A DNA stretch of 64,000 nt, from contig CAYVBZ010000002.1 in NCBI GenBank assembly GCA_964449835.1, forward strand, positions 15,120 through 79,119, written 5' to 3'. Numbering within the stretch: the stretch's first letter is position 1; each line of letters starts with the position of its first letter. The DNA comes from JABDGC01 sp964449835 (GTDB lineage: Bacteria; Pseudomonadota; Gammaproteobacteria; DSM-16500). The notes beneath the pieces are model-generated. The model was not told where the DNA came from. It was given only the letters and a program-made list of their open reading frames with translations, and searched no databases. A program made the position numbers and the translations under genes. This document shows, in pieces, positions 1 to 9,438 of this stretch.

Positions 1-749
1 CCTGTTTAGTCATTTTGGTCGGCGGTTGGATGTTGAGAAATTTCATCGATTTTAACCGCTTTTTCATTGCCGACCGTAAAGCAGAAATGCTCATGTACCG
101 GGCAGAATACGACGCTACCTCTTTTAAAGACTATCCTTATCTGTTCGCTCTTTATGCGCCAGGACTCAGCAAACATTTTCTGACCCAAGAAACAGAAGCC
201 AATTGGACTCATGTGTACAATTGGATTGGGAACGATCAAATCATTGCCAGCACTTATCATAGCGTTTTTGAGCCTTTCTTCAAAGACTTGCCCCTTCAGC
301 CGCATGGACGCTACAAACAGTCGCACTTCAAAAAACTGGAAAGGCAATCTATGAACCGCATTCTGGACCGTAAATTAGGGCATCTCGCAATGACTATCGC
401 CTTCTTCTATCGCTGTTTATTTGTGGAAGACGGCGCCGGTTTAAAATTTTTAGGCTTCAATCTGCCTCACGAGGATTTTGGCGAAAAGCGCGTGGACAAT
501 TTTCTTTTTGCTTTTCTAGTGAATCTGCCTTATTGGTTTGGCTTTTTCTATTTCATGATCACAGCCATTCGCAAAAAGGATTATAGTGGTTATAGCTTGT
601 TACTGATACCCACTTTTACCATTTTGGCCTATTCCTGTTTAGCGATGTCGCACCCTCGTTACATGCAGCCCATGATTCCTCTTTTTACTATCCTATTTTG
701 TCTGGCAGCAAAAAGGTCTCAGCGTGTTTTTGCAGGTAATAGAGGCTAG
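1..749 (+). CDS. Membrane glycosyltransferase, GT39/PMT-like, C-terminal part (cut by window edge)
   Basis: The frame is open to the first base of the window, so this is the 3' part of a longer gene; an internal TTG at 15 is not a convincing start. The visible ~245 residues hold a hydrophilic, presumably periplasmic segment of about 130 residues, then hydrophobic helices near the C-terminus and a short basic tail. The motif SHPRYMQPMIPLF before the last helix is typical of the end of PMT/ArnT-type lipid-linked sugar transferases. A role in adding a sugar from a polyprenyl-phosphate donor to a surface glycan is inferred from family and from the polysaccharide genes around it. The last 62 bases overlap the convergent gene that ends at 688. 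The exact family is uncertain because the catalytic N-terminus is outside the window. Confidence 0.6.
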   Translation, partial: CLVILVGGWMLRNFIDFNRFFIADRKAEMLMYRAEYDATSFKDYPYLFALYAPGLSKHFLTQETEANWTHVYNWIGNDQIIASTYHSVFEPFFKDLPLQPHGRYKQSHFKKLERQSMNRILDRKLGHLAMTIAFFYRCLFVEDGAGLKFLGFNLPHEDFGEKRVDNFLFAFLVNLPYWFGFFYFMITAIRKKDYSGYSLLLIPTFTILAYSCLAMSHPRYMQPMIPLFTILFCLAAKRSQRVFAGNRG

Positions 750-2664
750 GCTGTGCAGCGCCGTAATATTCGGGAAAGGCGAGGCTGGCTTTCCATTGGG
801 TGAGCAAGCGCCGACACTCTGGGAAGTTTTGATTATAGCTTGGCGCTTCTCCCTTAGCGAGGTGGTGGACTTCTTTGACGGTTTCGAGAATTTCGTCAGC
901 GGTATTGTTTTGAATCTCTGCATCGTGCCGCTGCAGCACCTCAATATTAAACATACGCCAACGCCAGGGCGTTGAAGTCAGCTCTAACTGATTCAAAGGC
1001 CCCCCGGTTGAACGCAGGACCGGCTTGAAAACAAAACGCACGCGACTACTCCACACTTGAGCATCCGGCGAAGCGCAATTGACTAAAGCGCAGGGGAGGT
1101 TAAAACTAATGGCGACATTCGTTAAACCTGAGGTTGTGCCGATGAAAAAACGCGCATGACGGACCAGATATAAGTCTAGAAGCTCAGATTTAACCTGAGA
1201 ACGAGCATAATCAATGACCTGCGCCATTTTCGGCAAAGCTGGCGCCTTGGGGCCGCCTAATTTAATGACCCAACCGCCTTGTGCTGTAATGTAACGTATT
1301 GCATCGAGATAGGTTTCAAGATCACCACTATTGCGGATCGCTTGCCCAAACCCGCCTAGCTCGCCATAAAACTCAGCATCGCGGACATGCAAGCAGACAT
1401 ACCAATCATCCGGCTGCATGCCCCACTCTCTTTTGAGTTGGGCAACTTGGTCCTTTAAAGCCTGGGAGCCACCCTGTCCCTCATCAAAGGCCTGCAGCAA
1501 AGGGCAAGGCCTTTGTTCGGCTTCCCATTGCCCCATCAGTCTTGCGGCTGCCTCTTGCCAAGCAACCACTTCACCGTTTGAGAATTTCCAAGCATTGAAA
1601 TTGATGCCACAGTAGCGTTGTAGAGAAAATAATTCCTGCGCCAGCGTTTCACTGATATTCACCCCACCCGTCAGGATGCGGGCCTGTTTTTCGAAGAGGG
1701 AAAGCATGACTTGATTGGCTGCCTTGCCCTTTGGGGACAGAAGCAAGGCGGGGCCAGACCACCAGCCGAGGTCGCGCATGCGAAAGAGAATTTCGAGCGA
1801 GCCTAAATGACCGATTTGTGTCACCCATTCCCAGGGCAGAATGTGCAGATTTTCAAAACGAAGCTGTTCCTTCTTGAGCCATTGTTCTAATTCGTGGGAC
1901 AACACTGGCCTTGTTTTCATCAAATGGGCCTGGGTCTCAAAAGCCTTGCGAAAAAGATCGACCGCATACTCTCCTCTGCCGACCCGGATGACCCGCTGGC
2001 CCAGAAAATTGTAAGCGTCAAAAAGCAAACCCTTCGCACCGGCATTTTTATCCGTGGGCTGAGGGGGGTAAACATCCGGGTAGCGAGCGGCGATATTTTG
2101 ATGTGGACACCAGCCATCGGATACTTTATCGGCATATTGAAGCAGACAGGAGGAGGCCAGGTCTTCACGGCTGCCCAGTAAGGCAATAAAAGCTTTATAA
2201 CGCAGAAGTTCAGGGGCCTTGGGAGTATATTCGGAACACAGCCTAAGAATGGCTTGGGCCTGATCAAACTCCCCATAGTCGAGATAATCGAGGGCGAGCG
2301 CCAGAAAGTTTTCATTGGCCCTTAAGGCAGGACTGCAGGTCGCAAACCAAGTATTAACGGCTTCAAAAATGCCCAGTCGAATATAAATACTAGCAGCCTG
2401 TAGCGGTAAGCCGGCCGTTAGAACAGATGAGAAATTATAATCCGGAGAAAGGCCCCGCTGATTTATGACCGCCTTAAAATCACTCGCCAAAAAATAAGAA
2501 AGCCGTCGATCAAAGAATCGAGTCAGCGTGATGAATAAAAAAGATACTTTAAGAGGAAGAAGCTTGAAAAGCAGCCTAGAGCTTGCGAAAAAGACAGCCA
2601 TGCCCTTTTTGACAAAGCGAGTTTCACGATGACGGATGAGCAAGGATTTGATGTGTTTTAACAT
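688..2664 (-). CDS. TIGR04372-type glycosyltransferase with N-terminal TPR-like region
   Basis: A 658-residue protein. The first ~300 residues are helical with TPR-like repeats (around residues 100-180) after a hydrophobic N-terminal stretch. The C-terminal half carries the pattern I associate with TIGR04372 putative glycosyltransferases: DDWYVCLHVRDAEF, GGWVIKLGGP, a VIDYARSQVKSE segment and FFIGTTSGLTNVA, ending in a nucleotide-sugar-type fold. The same blocks occur in the same order in the protein at 5458-7209, so the two are paralogues. Substrate is unknown; a surface polysaccharide is inferred from context. It stands alone on its strand, convergent with and overlapping the 3' end of the gene at the left edge, and divergent from the MBOAT gene. 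Confidence 0.7.
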   Translation of the reverse strand: MLKHIKSLLIRHRETRFVKKGMAVFFASSRLLFKLLPLKVSFLFITLTRFFDRRLSYFLASDFKAVINQRGLSPDYNFSSVLTAGLPLQAASIYIRLGIFEAVNTWFATCSPALRANENFLALALDYLDYGEFDQAQAILRLCSEYTPKAPELLRYKAFIALLGSREDLASSCLLQYADKVSDGWCPHQNIAARYPDVYPPQPTDKNAGAKGLLFDAYNFLGQRVIRVGRGEYAVDLFRKAFETQAHLMKTRPVLSHELEQWLKKEQLRFENLHILPWEWVTQIGHLGSLEILFRMRDLGWWSGPALLLSPKGKAANQVMLSLFEKQARILTGGVNISETLAQELFSLQRYCGINFNAWKFSNGEVVAWQEAAARLMGQWEAEQRPCPLLQAFDEGQGGSQALKDQVAQLKREWGMQPDDWYVCLHVRDAEFYGELGGFGQAIRNSGDLETYLDAIRYITAQGGWVIKLGGPKAPALPKMAQVIDYARSQVKSELLDLYLVRHARFFIGTTSGLTNVAISFNLPCALVNCASPDAQVWSSRVRFVFKPVLRSTGGPLNQLELTSTPWRWRMFNIEVLQRHDAEIQNNTADEILETVKEVHHLAKGEAPSYNQNFPECRRLLTQWKASLAFPEYYGAAQPSLYYLQKHAETFLLPDKIG

Positions 2665-2773
2665 GCTAGATTTATACTACAGTCTTTTGATATTGTCATT
2701 ATGGCCAGACTTGGCATAAAATCCTCCAAGGCTTAACTGTTGGATGCCATTAACTGATGGAACAATAATTTTT

Positions 2774-4288
2774 ATGTTGTTTAATTCTTTTGAGTTTATT
2801 CTCTTATTTCTGCCACTGACCTTATTAGGTTATTTTTTGATTGCTCGCTTGACTAAGGCCCCCATTTATAGCCTTTCCTTTTTAGCGCTTGCTTCACTTG
2901 GCTTTTATGCTTATTGGGACCTTCGCTTTCTTGCCGTGATCGGATGTTCCATTCTTGTCAATTACTGTTTTGGCTTATTGCTTGGAAAACCTGCGCTTAA
3001 GCCAGGACCGCGCAAACTCCTATTCATTGCTGCAATCGCGGCCAATCTTCTTGCGCTCGGGTTTTATAAATACATCAATTTTGGCATTCATGTTTTAAAT
3101 AAAATTTCAGGTGGTTCGCTGGATGCTTTAGAGCTTGTTTTGCCTTTGGGCATCTCATTTTTTACCTTTACACAAATTACCTATTTGGCAGATATTTATT
3201 TAGGCTATCCCAGAGAAAGAAATTTTATTAAATATTTACTTTTCGTGACCTATTTTCCCCACTTGATTGCAGGGCCCATTCTTCATCATAAAGAAATGAT
3301 GCCACAGTTTAGCGGCCAAGGAGGCAAGCGTCTTTCGGCCGAAAATCTAGCACTTGGGTTAACCGTATTTGCCATCGGTCTTTTTAAGAAATGTATTATT
3401 GCAGATGGTTTTTCCCATATTGCAAATCCAGTCTTTAATTCCATTGGTCACAGTGTCATGGTCGCAAAGGATGCCTGGGGTGGCGCACTTGCCTACGCCT
3501 TGCAAATCTATTTTGATTTTTCTGGCTACTCAGACATGGCCGTTGGGCTCTCGATTATGTTTGGAATTAAGCTCCCATTTAATTTCGAGGCCCCCTATAA
3601 ATCCAGAAACATCATTGAATTTTGGCGCCGATGGCATATTACCCTCTCACGCTTATTACGTGATTACGTCTATATTCCGCTGGGGGGGAACCAGCATGGT
3701 AAATTTAGGCGGTATTTTAATCTCTTAACAACGATGATTTTAGGTGGGTTGTGGCATGGTGCAGGCTGGACCTACCTTGCCTGGGGATACCTGCATGGTT
3801 GTTATCTGATTATTAATCATGCTTGGAAAAAACTCCTCCCAAAAAATCAGTTGCTCACAAAGATATCCGGTACGCTTCCCTATGCCCTTTTTTCTCTGCT
3901 CCTGACACAAATCGCAGTCGTGGTTGCTTGGGTCTATTTTCGTGCGGACTCATTAAGAGTGGCCCACCGGATGCTTGGCATGATGTTCCATCTCGGAAAA
4001 TTCAGACATAAAGCTGAAATTGCACCGGCGATCGTCACTAATCTTCATTTGGCTCTTATTGCCTTTGTTTACCTGAGTTGTTTCCTCTTGCCGAACATTA
4101 GCGCCATGTTTAACAAACAGGCCTTGGCCTTTAAAACCTATGAAAACCAAGCTTCTTGGAGCCTGTTATCACTGCAATGGAAACTTAGCCTTTCATGGGC
4201 CATTCTTACAACCTTACTTCTATTAATTTCTATTCTTGTTATTTTGATCGTTGGAGATGGCAGTCAATTTTTGTATTTTAAATTTTAA
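2774..4288 (+). CDS. MBOAT-family O-acyltransferase (AlgI/PatA-like)
   Basis: A polytopic membrane protein of 504 residues with about ten to twelve hydrophobic helices. The MBOAT signature is clear: PLGISFFTF, FFPHLIAGPI-like segment, QIYFDFSGYSDMAVG, EFWRRWHITLSRLLRDYVYIP and GGLWHGAGWTYLAWG, whose His is the expected catalytic residue. These proteins move an acyl group, usually acetyl, across the inner membrane for transfer to a periplasmic polysaccharide. I start at 2774 because AlgI-like proteins begin with MLFNS-type sequence; a start at 2744 would add ten atypical residues. The next gene, 24 bases downstream, encodes an SGNH-like partner, the usual AlgI/AlgJ or PatA/PatB pairing. A fragment of a second MBOAT copy lies at 17358-17590. 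Confidence 0.88.
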   Translation: MLFNSFEFILLFLPLTLLGYFLIARLTKAPIYSLSFLALASLGFYAYWDLRFLAVIGCSILVNYCFGLLLGKPALKPGPRKLLFIAAIAANLLALGFYKYINFGIHVLNKISGGSLDALELVLPLGISFFTFTQITYLADIYLGYPRERNFIKYLLFVTYFPHLIAGPILHHKEMMPQFSGQGGKRLSAENLALGLTVFAIGLFKKCIIADGFSHIANPVFNSIGHSVMVAKDAWGGALAYALQIYFDFSGYSDMAVGLSIMFGIKLPFNFEAPYKSRNIIEFWRRWHITLSRLLRDYVYIPLGGNQHGKFRRYFNLLTTMILGGLWHGAGWTYLAWGYLHGCYLIINHAWKKLLPKNQLLTKISGTLPYALFSLLLTQIAVVVAWVYFRADSLRVAHRMLGMMFHLGKFRHKAEIAPAIVTNLHLALIAFVYLSCFLLPNISAMFNKQALAFKTYENQASWSLLSLQWKLSLSWAILTTLLLLISILVILIVGDGSQFLYFKF

Positions 4289-4311
4289 TGAATTTACCTA
4301 GCGGGTAAAGA

Positions 4312-5361
4312 ATGAATCAGCAACTATTTGGACCGATTCGCTATCTTTTTTTAGTATTAGCTTTGCTGCTCGCGGTGTGTGCTGCCCTTCTTTTTTGGGG
4401 ATTAGGAAAAATGAAAGCAGGGTCGGACCATTTTGGGCAAATACCGCTCAACGGAGACCCCTCCTATTATCAAAATTGGGGTGATCACGTCACACGCGAA
4501 ATACAAGATCGTGATATTTTCTATCATCATGTGGGAAAGTCGATCGATTATGCAAAAAAAGCTGACATTATTATCTTGGGCCACTCCATGCTCTTATTTG
4601 GATTGCGCGGCGAAATCCTAGCGCAATTTGAAAAAAAGTATGGAATCAAAATTTATAATCTCGCCTCTGCCGGAGATGCCAGTGGGGAGTTTTTAAGACG
4701 GGTGATTAAGCGTTGGGGATTAAGACCTAAACTATGGATTATCAATGCCGACGACCATGCGGCCAATTTTTTTAACGTTTCCTTAGATGATTTTGGCGCT
4801 TCGAATGGCAGTTCTGCCATTCGCGTCGTAAAATATAACCGCATCAATGGCTATCTGCGAGTCGTTGGAAGAAACCTTCGTTGGCGAATTGAAGACCTCC
4901 TGATTGCCTATTTACCAACCAAAATAACCAAGCGTTTATTCTCAGCGCCCGTTCTAACCTGTTGGCGACATGTTCAATCCGGAAACTGGTATCTTGATCA
5001 AACCCCAGTCTATGTTAAACCTGATAACTCACTGATTAAACTGGCCCGCCCTCAAGACTGTCATACCAATCCAGAGGAAATTCAACGCGCTCAAAAATAT
5101 TTATCTGAAATCGAGGGCCATAGCATTTTAATGCTCATGCCCTACCACAATTTTTGCCCCCTGCGAGTACGTGAAATTGCAAAGGCCTTGAAAATTGAAG
5201 CAGTCCTGCCAAAGCGGGTGGCCTTTTCAACTTGGGACAACGGCGGTCATTTGGACCGCAAGGGCGCCATTGCCTTTACTCAGTTATTTCTAGCCCAATT
5301 AGAACATACGACCGCCTTTAAAAAACTGGTCCATGACAAGCAATCCAGGAGAAATAGCTAG
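4312..5361 (+). CDS. SGNH-hydrolase-like O-acetylation partner (AlgJ/AlgX-like)
   Basis: A 349-residue protein with one N-terminal membrane anchor (residues ~10-32) and a periplasmic domain. It carries IILGHSMLLFG near residue 90, where GHS replaces the usual GDS of SGNH esterases. It also carries INADDH near 143, and GGHLDRKGAIAF near the C-terminus, which fits the catalytic Asp-x-x-His block (here as HLD). Together with the MBOAT gene 24 bases upstream it probably forms a two-component polysaccharide O-acetylation system: the MBOAT exports the acetyl group and this protein transfers it. A close paralogue lies at 18891-19907 with the same motifs. The acceptor glycan is not known. Confidence 0.68.
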   Translation: MNQQLFGPIRYLFLVLALLLAVCAALLFWGLGKMKAGSDHFGQIPLNGDPSYYQNWGDHVTREIQDRDIFYHHVGKSIDYAKKADIIILGHSMLLFGLRGEILAQFEKKYGIKIYNLASAGDASGEFLRRVIKRWGLRPKLWIINADDHAANFFNVSLDDFGASNGSSAIRVVKYNRINGYLRVVGRNLRWRIEDLLIAYLPTKITKRLFSAPVLTCWRHVQSGNWYLDQTPVYVKPDNSLIKLARPQDCHTNPEEIQRAQKYLSEIEGHSILMLMPYHNFCPLRVREIAKALKIEAVLPKRVAFSTWDNGGHLDRKGAIAFTQLFLAQLEHTTAFKKLVHDKQSRRNS

Positions 5362-5457
5362 GATAAACAATTGCGGATAAACCCTGGATAAGGACTATTC
5401 TTAGCCTTTCAGTAACACTCCTTTTTGAGGCAATTCGGGTCCAAGCGAAATCTTAAA

Positions 5458-7209
5458 TTAACTTACCGCTAACAATTGTTCACTTGGCAAAAAAATATCA
5501 GCGTGTTTTTCCACAAAAGTTCTTGCTAAACGACTACCCATATAGCTGCCATACTGTTTCGCAATACTGCGGTAGTAATCTTCAAAGATTGCGGATGCAC
5601 CAACGCTCATACGTGGTTGTTCAACAGCAAGATTACACTGAGCGAGCATCTCTAAAGTAATCTGAGCAATCTCTTCTGGTGTATTCGCAACCAATTCAAT
5701 ATTTGAGGGTAAATCACTCCAGTTTTGGAGAAAAGCAAGACCCTGCTCAAATATTTCTTCTAGAGACAAATATTGGCCGGTATTCTTGTCACGAAAAAGT
5801 TTTGGAATCATTAAATCATGACGCAACCATAAAGGCCAACCGATGGGTACCCAGTTAGTCAAAGCGCAGGGTACATTATACATAGCACAAACATTCACGT
5901 AGCCGGAATTGGTACCTAAAATAAACTTGCAACCCGCGCCCAGGAAAACGTCCGCTGTTTGCGATTTATAAGGACTATGCGCATAATCAACAACATTACG
6001 CATAGGAGCTAAGGGTTTCATACTCGGATCTCCCATTCGCAACACCCAGCCACCGGCATTGACAATTTTCTCAATTGCCAAAGTATAATCGTTAATATTC
6101 GCATCTCGCATAGAAGGGTAAAGTGAATTCCAGTCTTTATGGAATCCAGCCTCTCTTACATGCAAACAAACATACCAAGCATCAGCGGGGACACCTAAAT
6201 AAGAAAGATAATTCGAAATCCATTGTCTCTCCATTTCAGACAAGAAGAATAAAGGTTGATGTTGGGCTTTCTCCCATTCACGCTGTATCCGAGCAAGCGC
6301 ATAAGTCACCCCTAGAACTTCGCCATCGGGGAAATTGAACTCCCAAAACTCATCGGTAAATGAAGCAATCTCAGCGGAAGAAAGCTGGTCCCACCTAGGA
6401 TAACCACGCCTCATCGCCCACTGATTATAGTCCTCTTCCAAGTTTTCTGGCGTTACAACCTTAATGCCCAATGGTTCAAATTTATTTATCAAATCAGTCC
6501 AAGGAATTTGTTGGGGCTGCCAAGGCGCGACCACATGAATATCCTTTTCTCCAAATAACTTTAAATACTTAATATAGTAATCAAGCTGTCCAATATGCCC
6601 AAACGCTGCGTGCCAGCCGGGGCCCAAAATTCTATATCCTTTGGGTGTGGACGGTTTTAATAAAGCGCCGCGTAATTGGCCCGTTAAACGCCAAAAATAA
6701 TTAGCTTCATCATTTCTTCCTGATAGAAAATGAACAATCCCCAAATAGCGCAGTGCTTTAAATTGCACCTCCAAAGGCACATAACTTGAATTCCTTTGAG
6801 TAAGGTCAAGAAAACCGACTTGAGCCAAATCAAGGCGGCCCAAGCCCATAAAGTGCTGGGCCCATTCAAAACGTCCTTCAACATTAAGCTGCGTTCTATC
6901 CAAGAAACTAACATAATCGTCCATGTTAATTGTCTTATCTCCCGTCAACGCTCTAATTAAAAATATATCTGGTAGAAAACGCGACGAAACTGCAGATTCA
7001 GATTTCTTATTTGCAATTTTACTTTTTTGCACGAACATCAAAAGCTTAAAATAATCCTCGCCAAAAAAATAATAGAGCGGCGCACAGAGTAATTTTGCAG
7101 CCCAAGCTATCGGAAAAAAAGCTGAGTATTGCCCTCTTGAGAGTATTGCAATGAGCTCAATGAAAAATTTTTGCCGTTTGAAAAAATTTTTAAGTTTTCT
7201 TATTATCAT
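5458..7209 (-). CDS. TIGR04372-type glycosyltransferase, second copy
   Basis: 583 residues from the ATG at 7209, chosen because that ATG overlaps the TGA of the upstream methyltransferase as ATGA (7206-7209), a sign of coupled translation; an earlier in-frame start would add 18 unlikely residues. The architecture matches the protein at 688-2664: an N-terminal helical half, then DAWYVCLHVREAGFH, GGWVLRMGDPSMKPL, VVDYAHSPYKS and FILGTNSGYVNV. These blocks fit the TIGR04372 family of putative glycosyltransferases. It is the last gene of a minus-strand group with a methyltransferase and a PhyH-type dioxygenase, which suggests that the glycan or its lipid or side-chain substituents are modified by the same operon. 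Confidence 0.72.
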   Translation of the reverse strand: MIIRKLKNFFKRQKFFIELIAILSRGQYSAFFPIAWAAKLLCAPLYYFFGEDYFKLLMFVQKSKIANKKSESAVSSRFLPDIFLIRALTGDKTINMDDYVSFLDRTQLNVEGRFEWAQHFMGLGRLDLAQVGFLDLTQRNSSYVPLEVQFKALRYLGIVHFLSGRNDEANYFWRLTGQLRGALLKPSTPKGYRILGPGWHAAFGHIGQLDYYIKYLKLFGEKDIHVVAPWQPQQIPWTDLINKFEPLGIKVVTPENLEEDYNQWAMRRGYPRWDQLSSAEIASFTDEFWEFNFPDGEVLGVTYALARIQREWEKAQHQPLFFLSEMERQWISNYLSYLGVPADAWYVCLHVREAGFHKDWNSLYPSMRDANINDYTLAIEKIVNAGGWVLRMGDPSMKPLAPMRNVVDYAHSPYKSQTADVFLGAGCKFILGTNSGYVNVCAMYNVPCALTNWVPIGWPLWLRHDLMIPKLFRDKNTGQYLSLEEIFEQGLAFLQNWSDLPSNIELVANTPEEIAQITLEMLAQCNLAVEQPRMSVGASAIFEDYYRSIAKQYGSYMGSRLARTFVEKHADIFLPSEQLLAVS

Positions 7210-8381
7210 GGTTTCATCCGCATTAAAGAAACATAAACCGTCTCCCTGCCAAATAAGCCGCAAAAAAATGACATCTTCGCAACGCTATCACTGTTTATTA
7301 AAGCAGGAGACGCCATTAAGTTCCGGGCCTCAAGCAACCCATGGCGGGCCGCCCTTAAATGGCTTGGAAGCAGGGCAATAAAATCATCAAGAATTTGCAG
7401 AGTTTTGTTAGCAAAGGCCAGAACAGAATCTTGTTTAAGCTGTGCATCCTCATGCTCCGCTGCCGCAGCTAAGAGTTCTAAGGCTTTTTTCTCAAGCTGT
7501 ATGTTAAGGGCCTTATCACCCGTCATTGTCTTTTCACGGAAATCCAAAAAATTATGGGCCTTTCGCCAATACTCCAACAGAAAATGCTGATTAAAAGCAC
7601 GTTCCTTGCCGTGCAAAGCTTTAAACCACCGCCAATCTTCAGAGAAAGCAGGCGAAGACCCCATGATCTCAAAGTGTTCACCTAAACGCTCAAGCAAAAG
7701 AGGAATACTGAGTGCCAGGCCAAAATAAGCTGGATTGATCATATTGTCTTGCACCCAATCTACGATATTCCGTGTCATCGCAGACATCGTCGTCAGATGA
7801 TTTTTAAAAGCTGAAGCTAAGAGTTCTGTGCGCTCTTGAAATCCCTTATTCATTGGTGCAATGTAGCTTGCCATGAAGCGGCGTAGCACATTAGGCAAAA
7901 ATCCAATAGGGGATATTGTTGTTAGAACCAACATTCCCTGCTCCGCAACTAAATCACTTATTCGATTCATCAGGGATAGCTCTCGCATAGAACTGCCAAG
8001 CCAGTTTTCACACAAAACGATGTCGAAATGACTCTTCGGCGAATACTCTTCAATCGAGCTCGCAATAATTTCAGGTGTGGTATGCGACAAAGCAAAACAC
8101 TTATAAGCTTGATGTATATACTCAACCGCCGTTTCATTGGGCTCGAGTAAAACCAAGCTCGAAGGAAGCGTTTGAGCAACATATAAACTATTATGGCCCG
8201 TGCCCGCCGCGACTTCCAGAACGCTTGCTTTTTTAAAAGAGACCGGCAAAAGTCCCAACCTTGCATATAGCGCAAAACGACGTTCTAAATGAGCATCCAA
8301 ACTGCTTAAATCATAGCGTACTGGTGTAATTTTATGTTCACGGTAAAACTCTAAATGCGTCTGGCGGACAGCTTGATTCAT
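7206..8381 (-). CDS. Class I SAM-dependent methyltransferase
   Basis: 391 residues. A glycine-rich SAM-binding motif, VLEVAAGTGHNSLYVA, lies near residues 53-68, followed by an acidic end of strand 2 (VLLEPNETAVEYI) and DIVLCENWLG at motif II/III. The ~200 residues after the Rossmann domain are helical and not assigned to a known family. Substrate is unknown; methylation of a sugar or an attached group is inferred from the flanking glycosyltransferase and dioxygenase. It is preceded by a good ribosome binding site (AAAGGGAAG) and follows the dioxygenase gene by 31 bases. It ends with a four-base ATGA overlap with the next glycosyltransferase. Confidence 0.75.
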   Translation of the reverse strand: MNQAVRQTHLEFYREHKITPVRYDLSSLDAHLERRFALYARLGLLPVSFKKASVLEVAAGTGHNSLYVAQTLPSSLVLLEPNETAVEYIHQAYKCFALSHTTPEIIASSIEEYSPKSHFDIVLCENWLGSSMRELSLMNRISDLVAEQGMLVLTTISPIGFLPNVLRRFMASYIAPMNKGFQERTELLASAFKNHLTTMSAMTRNIVDWVQDNMINPAYFGLALSIPLLLERLGEHFEIMGSSPAFSEDWRWFKALHGKERAFNQHFLLEYWRKAHNFLDFREKTMTGDKALNIQLEKKALELLAAAAEHEDAQLKQDSVLAFANKTLQILDDFIALLPSHLRAARHGLLEARNLMASPALINSDSVAKMSFFCGLFGRETVYVSLMRMKP

Positions 8382-8412
8382 CTTTAATCTTCCCTTTTTG
8401 CGAGCATCATTT

Positions 8413-9219
8413 TTATACGTGCTCTTTTCTTTTCTGTGAATTCATTAGCTCACTGAAGTTAGCCCGCGCCATTACCATCGTAATTTCGGCGCTAACCCGT
8501 GTTTTATTACTTTTATTAACAACGCCGCCATGTAGGATATCTTCATTAAAGATAAGAAGATTCCCAGGCCCTGTAGGCACTAAAGCAGCGCCCAGCTTTA
8601 TAAGGTCCTCATCGGGAACTGGCCTTTGCACACCGGTTTCATCTTCTTCCAAATGATATTTCCACTCCCGCAAATGAGAGCCGCCCAATAAGCACAAGCC
8701 GCTTTTGCCTGGTTCACAATAAATAGGGATCCATATCTTGACCGTCACTTGATCTTTGGTATACATGCCATAGCCGCTATTAATCGCACCATGAAACCAA
8801 CTGTCCTTGTGCAGGGAGCCCACGTCACTTTCGACGTTTGGCCGTACCAAACGCCAATAGACTTCCTCTCGGCCATAATGTTGCTTCACTTCGATCACAT
8901 CAGAGATTGCAAACTCTCCAAATTCATCTTTCAGTTGAGCTAAAAAAGGAAATTTTTTAATTTGATTGACCACCTCCTGTGGGAAAACCCTATTTATTTT
9001 AGGCCACAAACCTTTATGATCAATACGATCTGCGATAAGATGATAGTTCTCAATTCCTAGTTTTTCAGCTTCTGCCACTATCCCAGGACAATTTGCGCTA
9101 AGATGAGAAAGCCAATGCTCACTGATACGAGCGCGAAAAAAATCGAGCTCCTTAGCTGATAATTTCATATCAGCCGAATATCCTTTTTGACCGAAAACTT
9201 GCTCCTTAAGTTTCAACAT
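8413..9219 (-). CDS. Phytanoyl-CoA dioxygenase (PhyH)-like Fe(II)/2-oxoglutarate oxygenase
   Basis: 268 residues. The non-haem iron facial triad is visible: LHKDSWFHG supplies the H-x-D pair near residue 138, and ILHGGVVNKS supplies the distal His about 90 residues later. TRVSAEITM follows, with the Arg expected to bind 2-oxoglutarate. The size and motif spacing fit PhyH-type hydroxylases. This is the first gene of a three-gene minus-strand group (dioxygenase, methyltransferase, glycosyltransferase), so hydroxylation of a sugar or an acyl group of the same surface glycan is plausible but inferred. The 219-base AT-rich gap before the divergent acyltransferase at 9439 presumably carries both promoters. 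Confidence 0.72.
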   Translation of the reverse strand: MLKLKEQVFGQKGYSADMKLSAKELDFFRARISEHWLSHLSANCPGIVAEAEKLGIENYHLIADRIDHKGLWPKINRVFPQEVVNQIKKFPFLAQLKDEFGEFAISDVIEVKQHYGREEVYWRLVRPNVESDVGSLHKDSWFHGAINSGYGMYTKDQVTVKIWIPIYCEPGKSGLCLLGGSHLREWKYHLEEDETGVQRPVPDEDLIKLGAALVPTGPGNLLIFNEDILHGGVVNKSNKTRVSAEITMVMARANFSELMNSQKRKEHV

Positions 9220-9438
9220 TTATAAACCTTTATTTTGCCAATCAACCTCAGCAAATTGCACAAAAAATAACATCCAATACAATATCAGTCAAGAACCTAG
9301 CATCGCTCAAAACAGATTGTATTATTATGAAAATAAAAAAGGAAGAATTTTATCTAATGCTCTAATTTGGATTGCCATTTATTTCTACTTAGGATAGAAA
9401 TATATTCTAAAGTTTATTACTCACGATGATTACAGATA

